Part shown: positions 1 to 7,606 of the stretch, piece by piece
Position numbering within the stretch: the stretch's first letter is position 1
Layout: each line of letters starts with the position of its first letter
Source of the DNA: SXXZ01 sp041177965
GTDB taxonomy: Bacteria > Verrucomicrobiota > Verrucomicrobiia > Limisphaerales > UBA9464
DNA: 64,000 nucleotides
Direction: 5' to 3'
NCBI GenBank assembly: GCA_041177965.1
Contig: JBEGWF010000191.1
Coordinates: forward strand, 1 to 64,000
The notes under the pieces: generated by a model
What the model was told of the DNA's origin: nothing
Database searches by the model: none
Seen by the model: only the letters and a program-made list of their open reading frames with translations
Translations under genes and position numbers: made by a program

Positions 1-754
1 ACAGGTTGCGAAGGTCTTCCGGGCTGAAGATCCCGGTTTCGGTGGGGGCGTTGCGCCCGAGATCGATCTCGGTGATCTCCTCCACCAACTCCCGGTTCAG
101 GTATTTCTGGCGGCGCGCGAAATGCAGCAGGGATCCGATGAGCCGAAGCAGGTTGTTGAGGGTGCGAGTGGTGAGGGGCTCGCCGTTCATTTTCTTGAGC
201 GACCGCAGCCAGTCCCGGACCGAAGCGGCCGTCAGGGATTGGATCGGCGTCTGAAACGCTCCGGCAAATTGACCCAAGCGGCTCCGGATGTCCCGGAGAT
301 GAACTTCAGAGCATTGGGCTGCCTCGCGATCCCGAACGAACTCGGCCAAGACCGCCGAGACGGTTTTCTGTTCGGCCCCGACGGGGTGTCGCCGGAGGTA
401 GTCGGCGACGACTTCGATCAGGCGGACGCCCGGAGGGAGTTTCGACCGGGCGGCTTCGAATTCGGAGATGGCCTCCGTCAGCGAGACTCGGAAGGGGGCA
501 AGCCGTTCGCAGGCATCGGCATAGATGGACGCATCGGTGCCGGTGAAGGTGCTGGCTGCCCAGTCGCCGCGGGATAGGGCGGTGGCGGTTTGCTCGGCCA
601 GGGCGGTTGCGGCCGCGAGGTCTGAGAAGGCTTTTCGAACTCGTTTTCCGGTGGCATCGACCCAGGCCACGACGTGCTGGGGATATTCGACCCCGGCGAC
701 CACCCGTTTCTGGCGGTAGATCTGGACCCGGACGGACCCTCGTTTGATGACCAT
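1..754 (-). CDS. Tyrosine recombinase (site-specific integrase), N-terminal part; cut by the window edge
   Basis: The reading frame is open from position 754 down to base 1, giving about 251 residues. Residues 1-60 resemble the N-terminal DNA-contacting part of phage and island integrases (VVAWVDATGKRVRKAFSDL). Residues about 131-222 form the helical core-binding (SAM-like) domain, with the typical TTRTLNNLLRLIGSLLHFAR helix. The catalytic domain with its R-H-R-Y residues would begin near residue 240 and lies outside the window. The ATG at 754 is used here, but an in-frame GTG at 805 would add 17 residues and is plausible. The gene is transcribed away from the 3' end of ssrA, which starts 113 bases upstream, the usual arrangement for an element integrated in tmRNA. 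Catalytic competence cannot be judged. Confidence 0.85.
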   Translation of the reverse strand, partial: MVIKRGSVRVQIYRQKRVVAGVEYPQHVVAWVDATGKRVRKAFSDLAAATALAEQTATALSRGDWAASTFTGTDASIYADACERLAPFRVSLTEAISEFEAARSKLPPGVRLIEVVADYLRRHPVGAEQKTVSAVLAEFVRDREAAQCSEVHLRDIRSRLGQFAGAFQTPIQSLTAASVRDWLRSLKKMNGEPLTTRTLNNLLRLIGSLLHFARRQKYLNRELVEEITEIDLGRNAPTETGIFSPEDLRNL

Positions 755-866
755 CGGCTTGTCCCGTTTGGAGGGCCTGGGCCGGTTTTCGCCGCGCTGT
801 ATCACGCGACTTTTGTCATCAATCTGTCATCAAAAATCAAGGAGTCTCAAAAAACCCAGCAAAAGA

Positions 867-898
867 TGGTGGAGGCGGCGGGAATTGAACCCGCGTCC
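867..898 (-). other. Putative attachment site: 3' end of ssrA (T arm and acceptor strand)
   Basis: This is the T-arm/acceptor 3' end of the tmRNA, encoding CCA. The recombinase gene begins within about 115 bases of it. Integrases of this class commonly recombine inside tRNA or tmRNA 3' ends and restore the gene. The second att copy would lie outside the window to the left, so the assignment is inferred from position only. Confidence 0.35.
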
Positions 899-1220
899 TA
901 AGCCATTCAACCCGAAACGACTACATGCTTAGTCAGCCTTTGTTCTCGGCGAACCCGTGACCGGCTGACAAGGACCGGGTTCGCTCAGCCCGCATGAAGT
1001 TTCTCGACCACCGACGCGCGGACTCCGGCGGCGGTCATGCCTGCTGATAGCGTTTCGTCCCCGTAGCAGGTGTTCAGGGCGAAACGTCGGGCCGATTAGG
1101 CCGCGAGAGCCAACTCTTCGTTAGCAGTTATGTTTTTGATCCGATGTTTTACGAGGCCAACGAATCATCCTCGGCATGCCATCCCGGGCAGGATCACCTA
1201 GTCGAAACCGGTACGCCCCC
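867..1220 (-). ncRNA. ssrA: Transfer-messenger RNA (tmRNA)
   Basis: One-piece tmRNA of 354 nt that rescues stalled ribosomes. The 5' end (GGGGGCG, 1220-1214) pairs with the 3' strand CGCCTCC in a 7-bp acceptor stem containing one G-U pair, followed by A and an encoded CCA at 869-867. The T arm reads GCGGGTTCAATTCCCGC. The 5' part carries the conserved GTACCGGTTTCGAC segment. The tag frame runs from GCT at 1125 to TAA at 1096 and encodes ANEELALAA, ending in the usual hydrophobic LAA degron. Its upstream -35 box is listed separately. The 3' end borders a recombinase gene, so it is probably an integration target. Spurious short reading frames crossing the T arm should not be annotated. Confidence 0.96.
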
Positions 1221-1239
1221 CCATGAACTGACCCCCTTG

Positions 1240-1267
1240 AGATCGCTGAACCGGCGGCAGGTGTCAA
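1240..1267 (-). promoter_or_regulatory. Candidate ssrA promoter
   Basis: On the minus strand a perfect -35 TTGACA (1267-1262) is followed after 16 bases by CGATCT (1245-1240), a weak -10. Transcription would begin about 12 bases upstream of the mature tmRNA 5' end, leaving a short leader for RNase P to remove. Confidence 0.45.
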
Positions 1268-1457
1268 ATGCCCGTTGGCTTTCCCGTTGGCTTGTCGGAG
1301 CCATCCGTGGGGCGGCGGGGAGAGCGGCGTGGGGACGCCGGGAGTGGGAGGCAGGGGTATCCGGCCGGCCGGTTCGAGGAGTCGGGGAACGCTCTCTCAG
1401 CGGATTCCAGGTCCAATAGCCAACCCATTTCCGATCATTCCCGCGCCGATTTCGCGG

Positions 1458-1485
1458 TTGCTCCGGAGCTGCTCTCGGGAATAAA
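1458..1485 (+). promoter_or_regulatory. Promoter of the PmoA-like operon, predicted leaderless
   Basis: TTGCTC (1458-1463), 16-base spacer, AATAAA (1480-1485), then only 7 bases to the GTG start at 1493. There is no clear Shine-Dalgarno sequence. The spacing places the transcript start on or next to the start codon and supports the choice of GTG 1493. Confidence 0.55.
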
Positions 1486-1492
1486 TGGCGGA

Positions 1493-2503
1493 GTGCATTC
1501 CCTCGTGTTGAGAACGGTCGCGTTGGCCCTGTGTGCCTGGGTCTTGTCCGGATGCCAAGCCGTCCGGAAGTCGGGGCGGGGGGAAGGGTTCTCCCTGGTC
1601 GAGATCCCCGGGGCGATCCGTATTTCGCACGGCTCGACGCTGCTCTCCGAATACCGGTTCCAGGACGTCTCCCGTCCGTTCCTGTACCCGCTCCTGGGGC
1701 CCGACGGCGTGCACCTGACCCGGCGCTGGCCGCAGGAGGACGTGGGCGGCGAAGAGAAGGACCACCCGCACCATCACGCGCTGTGGTGGTCGCACGGGGC
1801 CGCCAATGGCAACGATTTCTGGAGCGAGGTCGCGGGCGCCGGGCGCACGGTCCACCAGTCCTTCACCGAGCGTGGCGTGGTGCGCGGGGCGGGTGGCGAG
1901 CAGGCGGTCATCGGCTCCCGCAATCGCTGGATCGCAAAGGACGGAAAGGTGGTGGCCGAGGATGAGCGCCGGATGATCTTCCATGCCCCGACGGCCGATC
2001 TGCGCCAGGTCGATTTCGAGATCATCGTCCGTCCGGTGGGCGGGCCGCTCACCCTGGGCGACACCAAGGAGGGCACCTTCGCCCTCCGGTTGGCGGAGAC
2101 GATGCGCTTGAAGCGCGCCGACAAGTCCAAGGGCGGAACGATCGTCAATGCCCGAGGCCACAAGGATGGCGGCACCTGGGGCAAGCGGGCCGAGTGGTGC
2201 GATTATTCGGGGCCCGTCGCCGGTCCCCACGGCACGGCCACCTACGGCGTCACGATCTTCGACCATCCCGGCAATCCGCGGCATCCGACCTGGTGGCATG
2301 TCCGCGATTACGGTCTCTTCGCCGCCAATCCCTTCGGCCAGCACGATTTCGAGAAGAAGCCCGCCGGGACGGGCGACCTGAAGGTCGAGGCCGGCACTTC
2401 CGTGACCTTCCGCTACCGGGTGCTGCTCCACCGTGGCGATGCCGGTTCGTTGCGCATCGATGATCTCTATCGGGTCTACGCCGCCGAGAAAGGGCAGCGG
2501 TGA
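1493..2503 (+). CDS. PmoA-like (DUF6807) exported lipoprotein
   Basis: A 336-residue protein of the family annotated as methane oxygenase PmoA, which in this phylum is unrelated to methane oxidation and accompanies sugar dehydrogenases. The start is taken as GTG 1493 because it gives a normal lipoprotein signal (VALALCAWVLSGC, Cys at about residue 20) and sits 7 bases after a promoter. Earlier in-frame starts would add a non-signal extension. Family hallmarks are the His-rich HPHHHALWWSHG segment near residue 90 and the DHPGNPRHPTWW segment near residue 257. It overlaps the next gene by 4 bases (GTGA) and heads a three-gene operon ending in a Gfo/Idh/MocA protein. The biochemical activity is not established. 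A role in carbohydrate use is inferred from context. Confidence 0.85.
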   Translation: MHSLVLRTVALALCAWVLSGCQAVRKSGRGEGFSLVEIPGAIRISHGSTLLSEYRFQDVSRPFLYPLLGPDGVHLTRRWPQEDVGGEEKDHPHHHALWWSHGAANGNDFWSEVAGAGRTVHQSFTERGVVRGAGGEQAVIGSRNRWIAKDGKVVAEDERRMIFHAPTADLRQVDFEIIVRPVGGPLTLGDTKEGTFALRLAETMRLKRADKSKGGTIVNARGHKDGGTWGKRAEWCDYSGPVAGPHGTATYGVTIFDHPGNPRHPTWWHVRDYGLFAANPFGQHDFEKKPAGTGDLKVEAGTSVTFRYRVLLHRGDAGSLRIDDLYRVYAAEKGQR

Positions 2504-3006
2504 GTTTGCCCGGGCACCGCGGGGGGGCTCCGGCCGGACCCTTGAGGTGGATCCTGCCGCGGATCATCCCCAGGGCCCTGCCCATCCTGGGGCTGGGTCT
2601 CGGGTGGGGATGGGTGGCCGGTTGCCATTCATCGGGAATCCTCGATCTGGGCGGGCGCGCGGGTCTGGCTTCGGGCGGCCTCTACCGTCAGGCCGAGTCG
2701 ATCGTCATGGCCCGCGACCGCGAGGCCGCTCCGCAGTGCAAGACGCGGACGATCCTGGGCACCCGCCTGATCGAGGCGCCCGAGGCCGTGGCCGATCCCC
2801 GTGGCGACCGGGATGCGGTGTCGTTCTCGGGCTCGGGAACGCCTTCGTCCTACGTGATCCCCTCCGAGCAACGCTATTCCCGATTTGTCGAGCGGTGGAA
2901 AGTCCAACGCTGCGACACCGAGGTGGTCTACCGGGTGACCTACACCCCGAGCGCCTCCGGAACCGATGTTTTCGCCGAACTGGAAACCACACCTCCTTCA
3001 CCATGA
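2500..3006 (+). CDS. Hypothetical lipoprotein
   Basis: A 168-residue protein starting at the GTG that overlaps the previous stop codon and ending in a TGA that overlaps the next ATG, so its translation is probably coupled on both sides. A hydrophobic stretch is followed by a lipobox, GWVAGC, with the Cys at about residue 42. The region ahead of it is long and basic, so the true start may be internal. The rest is small and polar, with two Cys (KVQRCDTEVVY and PQCKTR regions) and a predicted beta-rich C-terminus. I recognise no family. The position between a PmoA-like protein and an oxidoreductase suggests an envelope role in the same pathway. Confidence 0.7.
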   Translation: MSLPGHRGGAPAGPLRWILPRIIPRALPILGLGLGWGWVAGCHSSGILDLGGRAGLASGGLYRQAESIVMARDREAAPQCKTRTILGTRLIEAPEAVADPRGDRDAVSFSGSGTPSSYVIPSEQRYSRFVERWKVQRCDTEVVYRVTYTPSASGTDVFAELETTPPSP

Positions 3007-4481
3007 ATCGCCGCCAATTCCTCACCGCCACCTCGATGGCCGCCGGAGCCGTCGTCACCGGTTGCACCACCACCGCCCCCGCCGCCCGCTTCACCCCCAA
3101 ATCGCGGGTCATCGGGGCCAACGACGACATCCGGGTCGCCGTCGTGGGCTTCAATTCTCGGGGCAACGACCACATCGCCGGATTCCGGAAGCTCAAGGGG
3201 GTCCGTCTGGTGGCCCTGTGCGACGTCGACTCCAAGGTGCTGGAGAAGGGGCGCGCCGACCTGGCCAAGGATGGCATCCAGGTCCAGACCTACACCGACG
3301 TGCGCCGGTTGCTCGAGAGCGGTGAGATCGACGTGGTTTCCACGGCCACGCCCAACCACTGGCATGCGCTCCTGGCCACCTGGGCCTGCCAGGCGGGCAA
3401 GGACGTCTATGTCGAGAAGCCGGTGTCCCACAATGTCTGGGAGGGTCGGCAGATCGTGGCCGCCGCCCGCAAATATGGTCGCATCGTGCAGACCGGCACC
3501 CAGTGCCGATCCAATCCGGGCCTGCGCGAGGCGATCGCCTGGATCCACGAGGGCAACCTGGGGCGGATCCAGGTGGCGCGCGGGCTGTGCTACAAGCCCC
3601 GGCAGAGCATCGGCAACGTCTCGGCGCCGACCCAGGTGCCCGACCACATCAACTACGACCTGTGGTGCGGTCCGTCGCCGCTCAAGCCGCTGATGCGCTC
3701 GAAGCTGCACTACGACTGGCATTGGCAGTTCATCACGGGCAATGGCGATCTTGGCAACCAGGGCATCCATCAGATGGACATCGCCCGCTGGGCGCTGGGG
3801 GTGAACACGCTCAGCCCGCAGGTCTTCAGCGTGGGCGGTCGTCTGGGTTATCAGGACAATGGCGATACACCCAATTCCCAGTTCGTCTATCACCAGTACG
3901 AGAAGGCGTCGCTGATCTTCGAGGTGCGGGGATTGCCCAAGTCCAAGGAGTATCAGGATGGCCGTTGGACCAAGAGCATGCCCGAGTATCGCGGGGCCCA
4001 GGTCGGGGTGGTCATCCACTGCGACAACGGCTACATGGTCATTCCGTCGTACGACAGCGCCAAGGCCTTCGACAAGAACGGTCGCGAGATCAAATCGTGG
4101 AAGCAGGGAGCCGACCACTACGCCAATTTCGTGGAGGCGGTCCGCAGCCGCCGCTCGGGCGACCTGAACGCCGAGATCCTCGAAGGACACCTCAGCAGCG
4201 CTCTCTGCCACACGGGCAACATCAGCTACCTGCTCGGCAAGAAGCTCGCGCCCGAGGCCATCCGCGAGCGCCTTCAGGGCAGTCCCGACGCGGCGGAGAC
4301 CTTCTCTCGCCTGTCCGAGCATCTCATCGTCAACGGCATCAATCTCGAGAACCAACCGTTGGTCCTCGGCGAGACCCTGCGCATGGACGTGAAGACCGAG
4401 CGGTTCATCCGCAACGACCGGGCCAACCAGATGCTCACCCGCGAGTACCGCAAGGGCTTCGAGGTGCCGTCGCGGGTGTGA
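3003..4481 (+). CDS. Gfo/Idh/MocA family oxidoreductase with Tat-type signal
   Basis: A 492-residue NAD(P)-dependent dehydrogenase-like protein. The N-terminus (MNRRQFLTATSMAAGAVVTGC) is a twin-arginine signal with a possible lipobox Cys, so it probably acts in the envelope. The Rossmann half follows, with IRVAVVGFNSRG near residue 45, and the family's catalytic Lys motif lies in DVYVEKPVSHN near residue 140. The C-terminal half contains GDLGNQGIHQMDIARW, typical of the substrate domain. Secreted members of this family are numerous in Verrucomicrobia and Planctomycetes and act on sugars or sugar derivatives. The substrate cannot be read from the sequence. The start overlaps the upstream stop (ATGA), and two hairpins follow the stop codon. 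Confidence 0.92.
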   Translation: MNRRQFLTATSMAAGAVVTGCTTTAPAARFTPKSRVIGANDDIRVAVVGFNSRGNDHIAGFRKLKGVRLVALCDVDSKVLEKGRADLAKDGIQVQTYTDVRRLLESGEIDVVSTATPNHWHALLATWACQAGKDVYVEKPVSHNVWEGRQIVAAARKYGRIVQTGTQCRSNPGLREAIAWIHEGNLGRIQVARGLCYKPRQSIGNVSAPTQVPDHINYDLWCGPSPLKPLMRSKLHYDWHWQFITGNGDLGNQGIHQMDIARWALGVNTLSPQVFSVGGRLGYQDNGDTPNSQFVYHQYEKASLIFEVRGLPKSKEYQDGRWTKSMPEYRGAQVGVVIHCDNGYMVIPSYDSAKAFDKNGREIKSWKQGADHYANFVEAVRSRRSGDLNAEILEGHLSSALCHTGNISYLLGKKLAPEAIRERLQGSPDAAETFSRLSEHLIVNGINLENQPLVLGETLRMDVKTERFIRNDRANQMLTREYRKGFEVPSRV

Positions 4482-4493
4482 TGGGGCGACATT

Positions 4494-4518
4494 CCCCGGG
4501 CCGATCGAAGGCCCGGGG
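4494..4518. terminator. Hairpin after the oxidoreductase operon
   Basis: Perfect 9-bp inverted repeat CCCCGGGCC/GGCCCGGGG with a 7-base loop, 12 bases after the stop codon. No T tract follows. It lies between convergent genes. Confidence 0.5.
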
Positions 4519-4544
4519 GAGACATGGTGGCCCGGCACCCGACA

Positions 4545-4575
4545 GGCCCCGGCGGGTCGTGCCCTCGCCGGGGCC
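4545..4575. terminator. Second hairpin between convergent genes
   Basis: Perfect 10-bp inverted repeat GGCCCCGGCG/CGCCGGGGCC with an 11-base loop, 47 bases before the stop codon of the minus-strand amidohydrolase. A T-rich stretch (CTTGTGGTTT) follows on the plus strand. It may terminate transcription from both sides. Confidence 0.5.
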
Positions 4576-4622
4576 TTGTGGTTTCGTCCTTCGTCGGATG
4601 TGCGGAGCCTGCCGGGTTCGAC

Positions 4623-5450
4623 TCAGGCCCCGAGGTAGAAGCGGGCGCAGTTGCCTCCCCAGAAGGCCTCGGCCTGTCCGGGCCCGAGGTGGCGCACGTA
4701 GTCGCGGGCCAGGCCTTCGGTCTGCTCGTAGCTGCCGGCGAGCAGGCAGACCGGCCAGTCGGAGCCGAACATCAAGCGCTCGGGCTGGAACGATTCGAAC
4801 ACCACGTCGAGGTAGGGGCGGAAGTCGTCGGATCGCCACCCCGAGTGGTCGGCCTCGGTGACCATGCCCGACACCTTGCAACACACGTTCGGGTAACTGG
4901 CCAGTTCGCGGATCTGAGAGGCCCAGGGTTCGAGAATGCCCTGGCGGATGAGCGGTTTGGCGATGTGGTCGAGCACGAAGGGTTGGTCGGGGAACCGTGT
5001 CACCAGTTCCAGCGCCGCCGGCAATTGCTTCGGGTAGATGAGGATGTCGTAGGTCAGCCCGAAGGAACGGAGGGCACCGATGCCCCGGAGCACCGAGGAG
5101 CGCACGAGGAAACGGTCGTCGGGCTCGTCCTGCGCGACATGGCGGACCCCCACGAATCGGGGGTGGGCCGCGAGCGGTGCCAGACTCTCCTCGAGCCGGT
5201 CCGACTGGAGGTCCACCCACCCGACCACGCCCTTCACCCGCGGATCGGCATCGGCCAGCCCGAGCAGCCACCACGATTCGGCCAGCGACTGGCGGGCCTG
5301 CACGGCGATGGATCCGTCGAACCCGAGGGAGCGGTGGATCCGCTCGAGGTCCGCGGGAAGCCAGTCGCGCTGGAGGGCGGATCCCTGGGGGATCCAAGGG
5401 TATTCCGCGGCGCTGTAGCGCCAGAAATGCTGGTGGGAATCGAGTTTCAT
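4623..5450 (-). CDS. Amidohydrolase_2 family hydrolase, sugar-lactonase-like
   Basis: A 275-residue cytoplasmic TIM-barrel metal hydrolase. The metal-binding HxH is in SHQHFW at residues 6-8. The later strands carry FVLDHIAKP near residue 180 and the terminal FGSDWPV near residue 228, with the catalytic Asp. Size and motifs match the family containing L-fuconolactonase and L-rhamnono-lactonase, which open sugar lactones. That would fit the neighbouring sugar dehydrogenase, whose product could be a lactone. It is transcribed toward the oxidoreductase operon and separated from it by two hairpins. The substrate is inferred, not shown. Confidence 0.85.
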   Translation of the reverse strand: MKLDSHQHFWRYSAAEYPWIPQGSALQRDWLPADLERIHRSLGFDGSIAVQARQSLAESWWLLGLADADPRVKGVVGWVDLQSDRLEESLAPLAAHPRFVGVRHVAQDEPDDRFLVRSSVLRGIGALRSFGLTYDILIYPKQLPAALELVTRFPDQPFVLDHIAKPLIRQGILEPWASQIRELASYPNVCCKVSGMVTEADHSGWRSDDFRPYLDVVFESFQPERLMFGSDWPVCLLAGSYEQTEGLARDYVRHLGPGQAEAFWGGNCARFYLGA

Positions 5451-5530
5451 GGATCGATGCTGTCAGGCCGGACGCCGACTGGAAACCGCCGAAAAACGGA
5501 AGAATGGATGCGCGGGTCCCGTTTCGAGGG

Positions 5531-5560
5531 TTGCCCAAGCGGCGATCCGGCGGGTATCAA
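5531..5560 (+). promoter_or_regulatory. Promoter of the RodZ-like gene, predicted leaderless
   Basis: TTGCCC (5531-5536) and TATCAA (5555-5560), separated by 18 bases (17 if GTATCA is read as the -10). Six C residues then separate it from the GTG start. No Shine-Dalgarno sequence is present. Confidence 0.5.
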
Positions 5561-5566
5561 CCCCCC

Positions 5567-6139
5567 GTGCCCAGCGTTGCTGAACAGTTGAAGGCCGAGC
5601 GCGAGCGTCAGGGACGCAGCGTGCACGACGTGGCCAACATCACCAACATCAAGACCGATCACATCCGCGCGCTGGAGTCGGGAGATTGGGATGCCTTCGG
5701 TGCGCAGGTGTACATCCGCGGGTTCACGCGGACCTACGCCAAGGAACTGCGGCTCGACGTGCCCCGGATCATGTCCGAACTGGAGACGGAGCTGGGCCAG
5801 AGCGAGGACTATTCGGCGCCGCCGCCCCTGACCGGCCGTCGGAAGGGACCGCTGGACTTCGTCATGCTCTGGCTGTCGAGGGTCCGGTGGCAGTGGTTGT
5901 TCCCCATCCTGCTGGGGCTCGCCGTCCTGGGTGCATTGTGGTTCGGATACCGGTCGTGGATCTCCTCGAGGACGACACCGACGACCGGAGCCGCGCCGGT
6001 CCGCAGCGCCGTGGCTCCGATCCCGGCACCCGCCACGGTCCCACTGGGCAACGCCCTGAGACCGATGCCGCGCAAGGTGCTCAATGCCCAGGCTCCGTTG
6101 CCGACCAACGCCGCGACGCCACCGGCGCGTTCCCGTTGA
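5567..6139 (+). CDS. RodZ-like helix-turn-helix membrane protein
   Basis: A 190-residue protein starting at GTG 5567. Residues 1-70 form the HTH_25 domain (VAEQLKAERERQGRSVHDVA, then VYIRGFTRTYAKEL), the cytoplasmic domain found in cell-shape protein RodZ. A basic linker leads to one transmembrane helix (WLFPILLGLAVLGALWFGY) near residues 108-126. A Pro/Ala-rich tail of about 65 residues follows. It lacks the DUF4115 periplasmic domain of classical RodZ, so it is a short variant. In other bacteria RodZ links MreB filaments to the cell-wall elongation machinery. No mre or rod gene is adjacent, so that function is inferred from domain order only. Confidence 0.8.
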   Translation: MPSVAEQLKAERERQGRSVHDVANITNIKTDHIRALESGDWDAFGAQVYIRGFTRTYAKELRLDVPRIMSELETELGQSEDYSAPPPLTGRRKGPLDFVMLWLSRVRWQWLFPILLGLAVLGALWFGYRSWISSRTTPTTGAAPVRSAVAPIPAPATVPLGNALRPMPRKVLNAQAPLPTNAATPPARSR

Positions 6140-6172
6140 TCGGGGCACCGGTGGCGTCGGATTTTGTATCGG

Positions 6173-6201
6173 GGGAACCCGTGGGACCCGTGAGTGTTCC
6201 C
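6173..6201. terminator. Weak hairpin between convergent genes
   Basis: A 6-bp stem GGGAAC/GTTCCC with a 17-base loop. A competing CCGTCC/GGACGG stem overlaps its right side. It lies between the RodZ-like gene and the minus-strand oxidoreductase. Confidence 0.3.
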
Positions 6202-6235
6202 GTCCGTGGGACGGTCCGGGTTTCCCAACCGGCGA

Positions 6236-7399
6236 CTACGCGTCGATCTTCGTCCAGGATGCGTTGGCCTTGGACGAGGCGACCACGGCCTCGATGAAGG
6301 CCATGCCTCGCACGCCGTCCTCGATCTTCGGGTAGTCGTTGGCGATGTCGTCCTTGGCCAGTTTCTTGCCGGCCTGCTTGGCGCGGATGGCGTTGGCGAA
6401 GTTCTTGTAGATGTTCGCGAAGGCCTCGAGGTAGCCCTCGGGGTGGGCCGGGGGAGTACGGCCGGCGGCCTTGGCGGCATCGCAAAGGTAGCCGTTGGCG
6501 GCGCGATACACCTGCATGGGCTGGTCCATCCACTTGACGAGCAGCGTGTTCGGTTCCTTCTGGTGCCACTCCAGGCCGCCGAGTTCGCCGTACACGCGGA
6601 TGTTCAGGTTGTTCTCCTCGCCCACCGAGATCTGCGAGCTGTGCAGCACGCCCTTGGCGCCGCCCTTGAAGCGGAGGAGGATGTTGCCGTCGTCATCCAG
6701 CTTGCGTCCCTTGACGAAGGCCGTCAGGTCGGCGGCCAGTTCGCTGATCTGCAGGCCGGTGATGTACTCGGCGAGGTTCTCGGCGTGGGTACCGATGTCG
6801 CCGATGCAGCCGGCCGCGCCGCTTCGCTTGGGATCGGTCCGCCACGCCGCCTGCTTCTGGCCCGAGGCCTCGATGCGGGTTGCCAGCCAGCCCTGGGGGT
6901 ACTCGACCACCACCTTGCGGATCTTGCCCAGCTTGCCGGAATGCACCAGGTGGCGGGCCTCCTTCACCAGCGGATAGCCGGTGTAGTTGTGGGTCAGGCC
7001 GTAGAGGCGGCCGGTCTTCTTCACGATGGCCGCCAGGGCCTTGGCCTCGGCGAGGTCGAAGGTCGCCGGTTTGTCGCTCAGCACGTGGAATCCGCCCTCG
7101 AGCGCCGCCTTGGCCGCGGGGAAGTGGACGTGGTTCGGGGTGACGATCGCCACGAAGTCGATCCGCTGGTCGGCCGGGAGGGCGGCCTCCTTGGTGACCA
7201 GCTCCTGGTAGCTGCCATACACCCGGTCGGGAGAGAGGAAGAGATCGGCTCCCGAGGCCTTGGACTTCTCCGCATCCGACGAGAACGCCCCGGCCACCAG
7301 TTCGATCTGGCCGTCGATGTTTGCAGCGATGCGGTGGACCGCGCCGATGAAAGCGCCCCGTCCGCCGCCGACCATTCCGTAACGAATCTTTCTGCTCAT
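6236..7399 (-). CDS. Gfo/Idh/MocA family oxidoreductase, cytoplasmic
   Basis: A 387-residue dehydrogenase. The start is taken at ATG 7399 because the nucleotide-binding motif IRYGMVGGGRGAFIG then begins at residue 5, as is usual. Upstream in-frame starts add an unrelated basic extension. The motif usually written EKP is present as SDKPATFDL near residue 104. The substrate domain includes GAAGCIGDIGTHAENLAEY near residue 200. No signal peptide is seen, unlike the first oxidoreductase in this window. The family oxidises or reduces sugars, inositols and related compounds with NAD(P). Substrate unknown. It stands alone, divergent from panD. Confidence 0.9.
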   Translation of the reverse strand: MSRKIRYGMVGGGRGAFIGAVHRIAANIDGQIELVAGAFSSDAEKSKASGADLFLSPDRVYGSYQELVTKEAALPADQRIDFVAIVTPNHVHFPAAKAALEGGFHVLSDKPATFDLAEAKALAAIVKKTGRLYGLTHNYTGYPLVKEARHLVHSGKLGKIRKVVVEYPQGWLATRIEASGQKQAAWRTDPKRSGAAGCIGDIGTHAENLAEYITGLQISELAADLTAFVKGRKLDDDGNILLRFKGGAKGVLHSSQISVGEENNLNIRVYGELGGLEWHQKEPNTLLVKWMDQPMQVYRAANGYLCDAAKAAGRTPPAHPEGYLEAFANIYKNFANAIRAKQAGKKLAKDDIANDYPKIEDGVRGMAFIEAVVASSKANASWTKIDA

Positions 7400-7534
7400 G
7401 ATGGATGTGTGTTGAACGACTGTGTTTGCCGTGTGGTGACGGGCTCGAAGATCGCCGCCCGCCGCCTCCCGAGTCAACGGCCGACGCGGTGGGAGTCGCC
7501 CGGCCCGCCCGTTTTCCGACGCATCCTTTCGCTG

Positions 7535-7562
7535 TTGTCCTCGTGTCCGGCTGGACTAGGTT
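7535..7562 (+). promoter_or_regulatory. Promoter of panD, with a normal leader
   Basis: TTGTCC (7535-7540), 16-base spacer, TAGGTT (7557-7562). Unlike most promoters here, about 44 bases separate the -10 box from the start codon, and a GGAG ribosome-binding site precedes the ATG. Confidence 0.45.
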
Positions 7563-7606
7563 CGCCCCGTCCGCGGCACGGAGACGATCGCCGGCGGAGT
7601 CCCCAC

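Noticed and set aside
674..932. Plus-strand reading frames crossing the ssrA 3' end (containing GIEPAS or RELNPR)
   Set aside because: They are translations of the T arm of the tmRNA on the wrong strand, a well-known false-gene pattern.
1268..1492. N-terminal extension of the PmoA-like gene from the ATG at 1268
   Set aside because: The extension is Gly/Arg-rich without signal features. GTG 1493 gives a lipoprotein signal and sits 7 bases from a promoter.
2940..4538. Very long antisense reading frame opposite the first oxidoreductase, and similar ones opposite uvrA, the kinase and pilT
   Set aside because: GC-rich DNA produces long open antisense frames. Their translations are low-complexity and match no family, while the sense strand encodes clear proteins.
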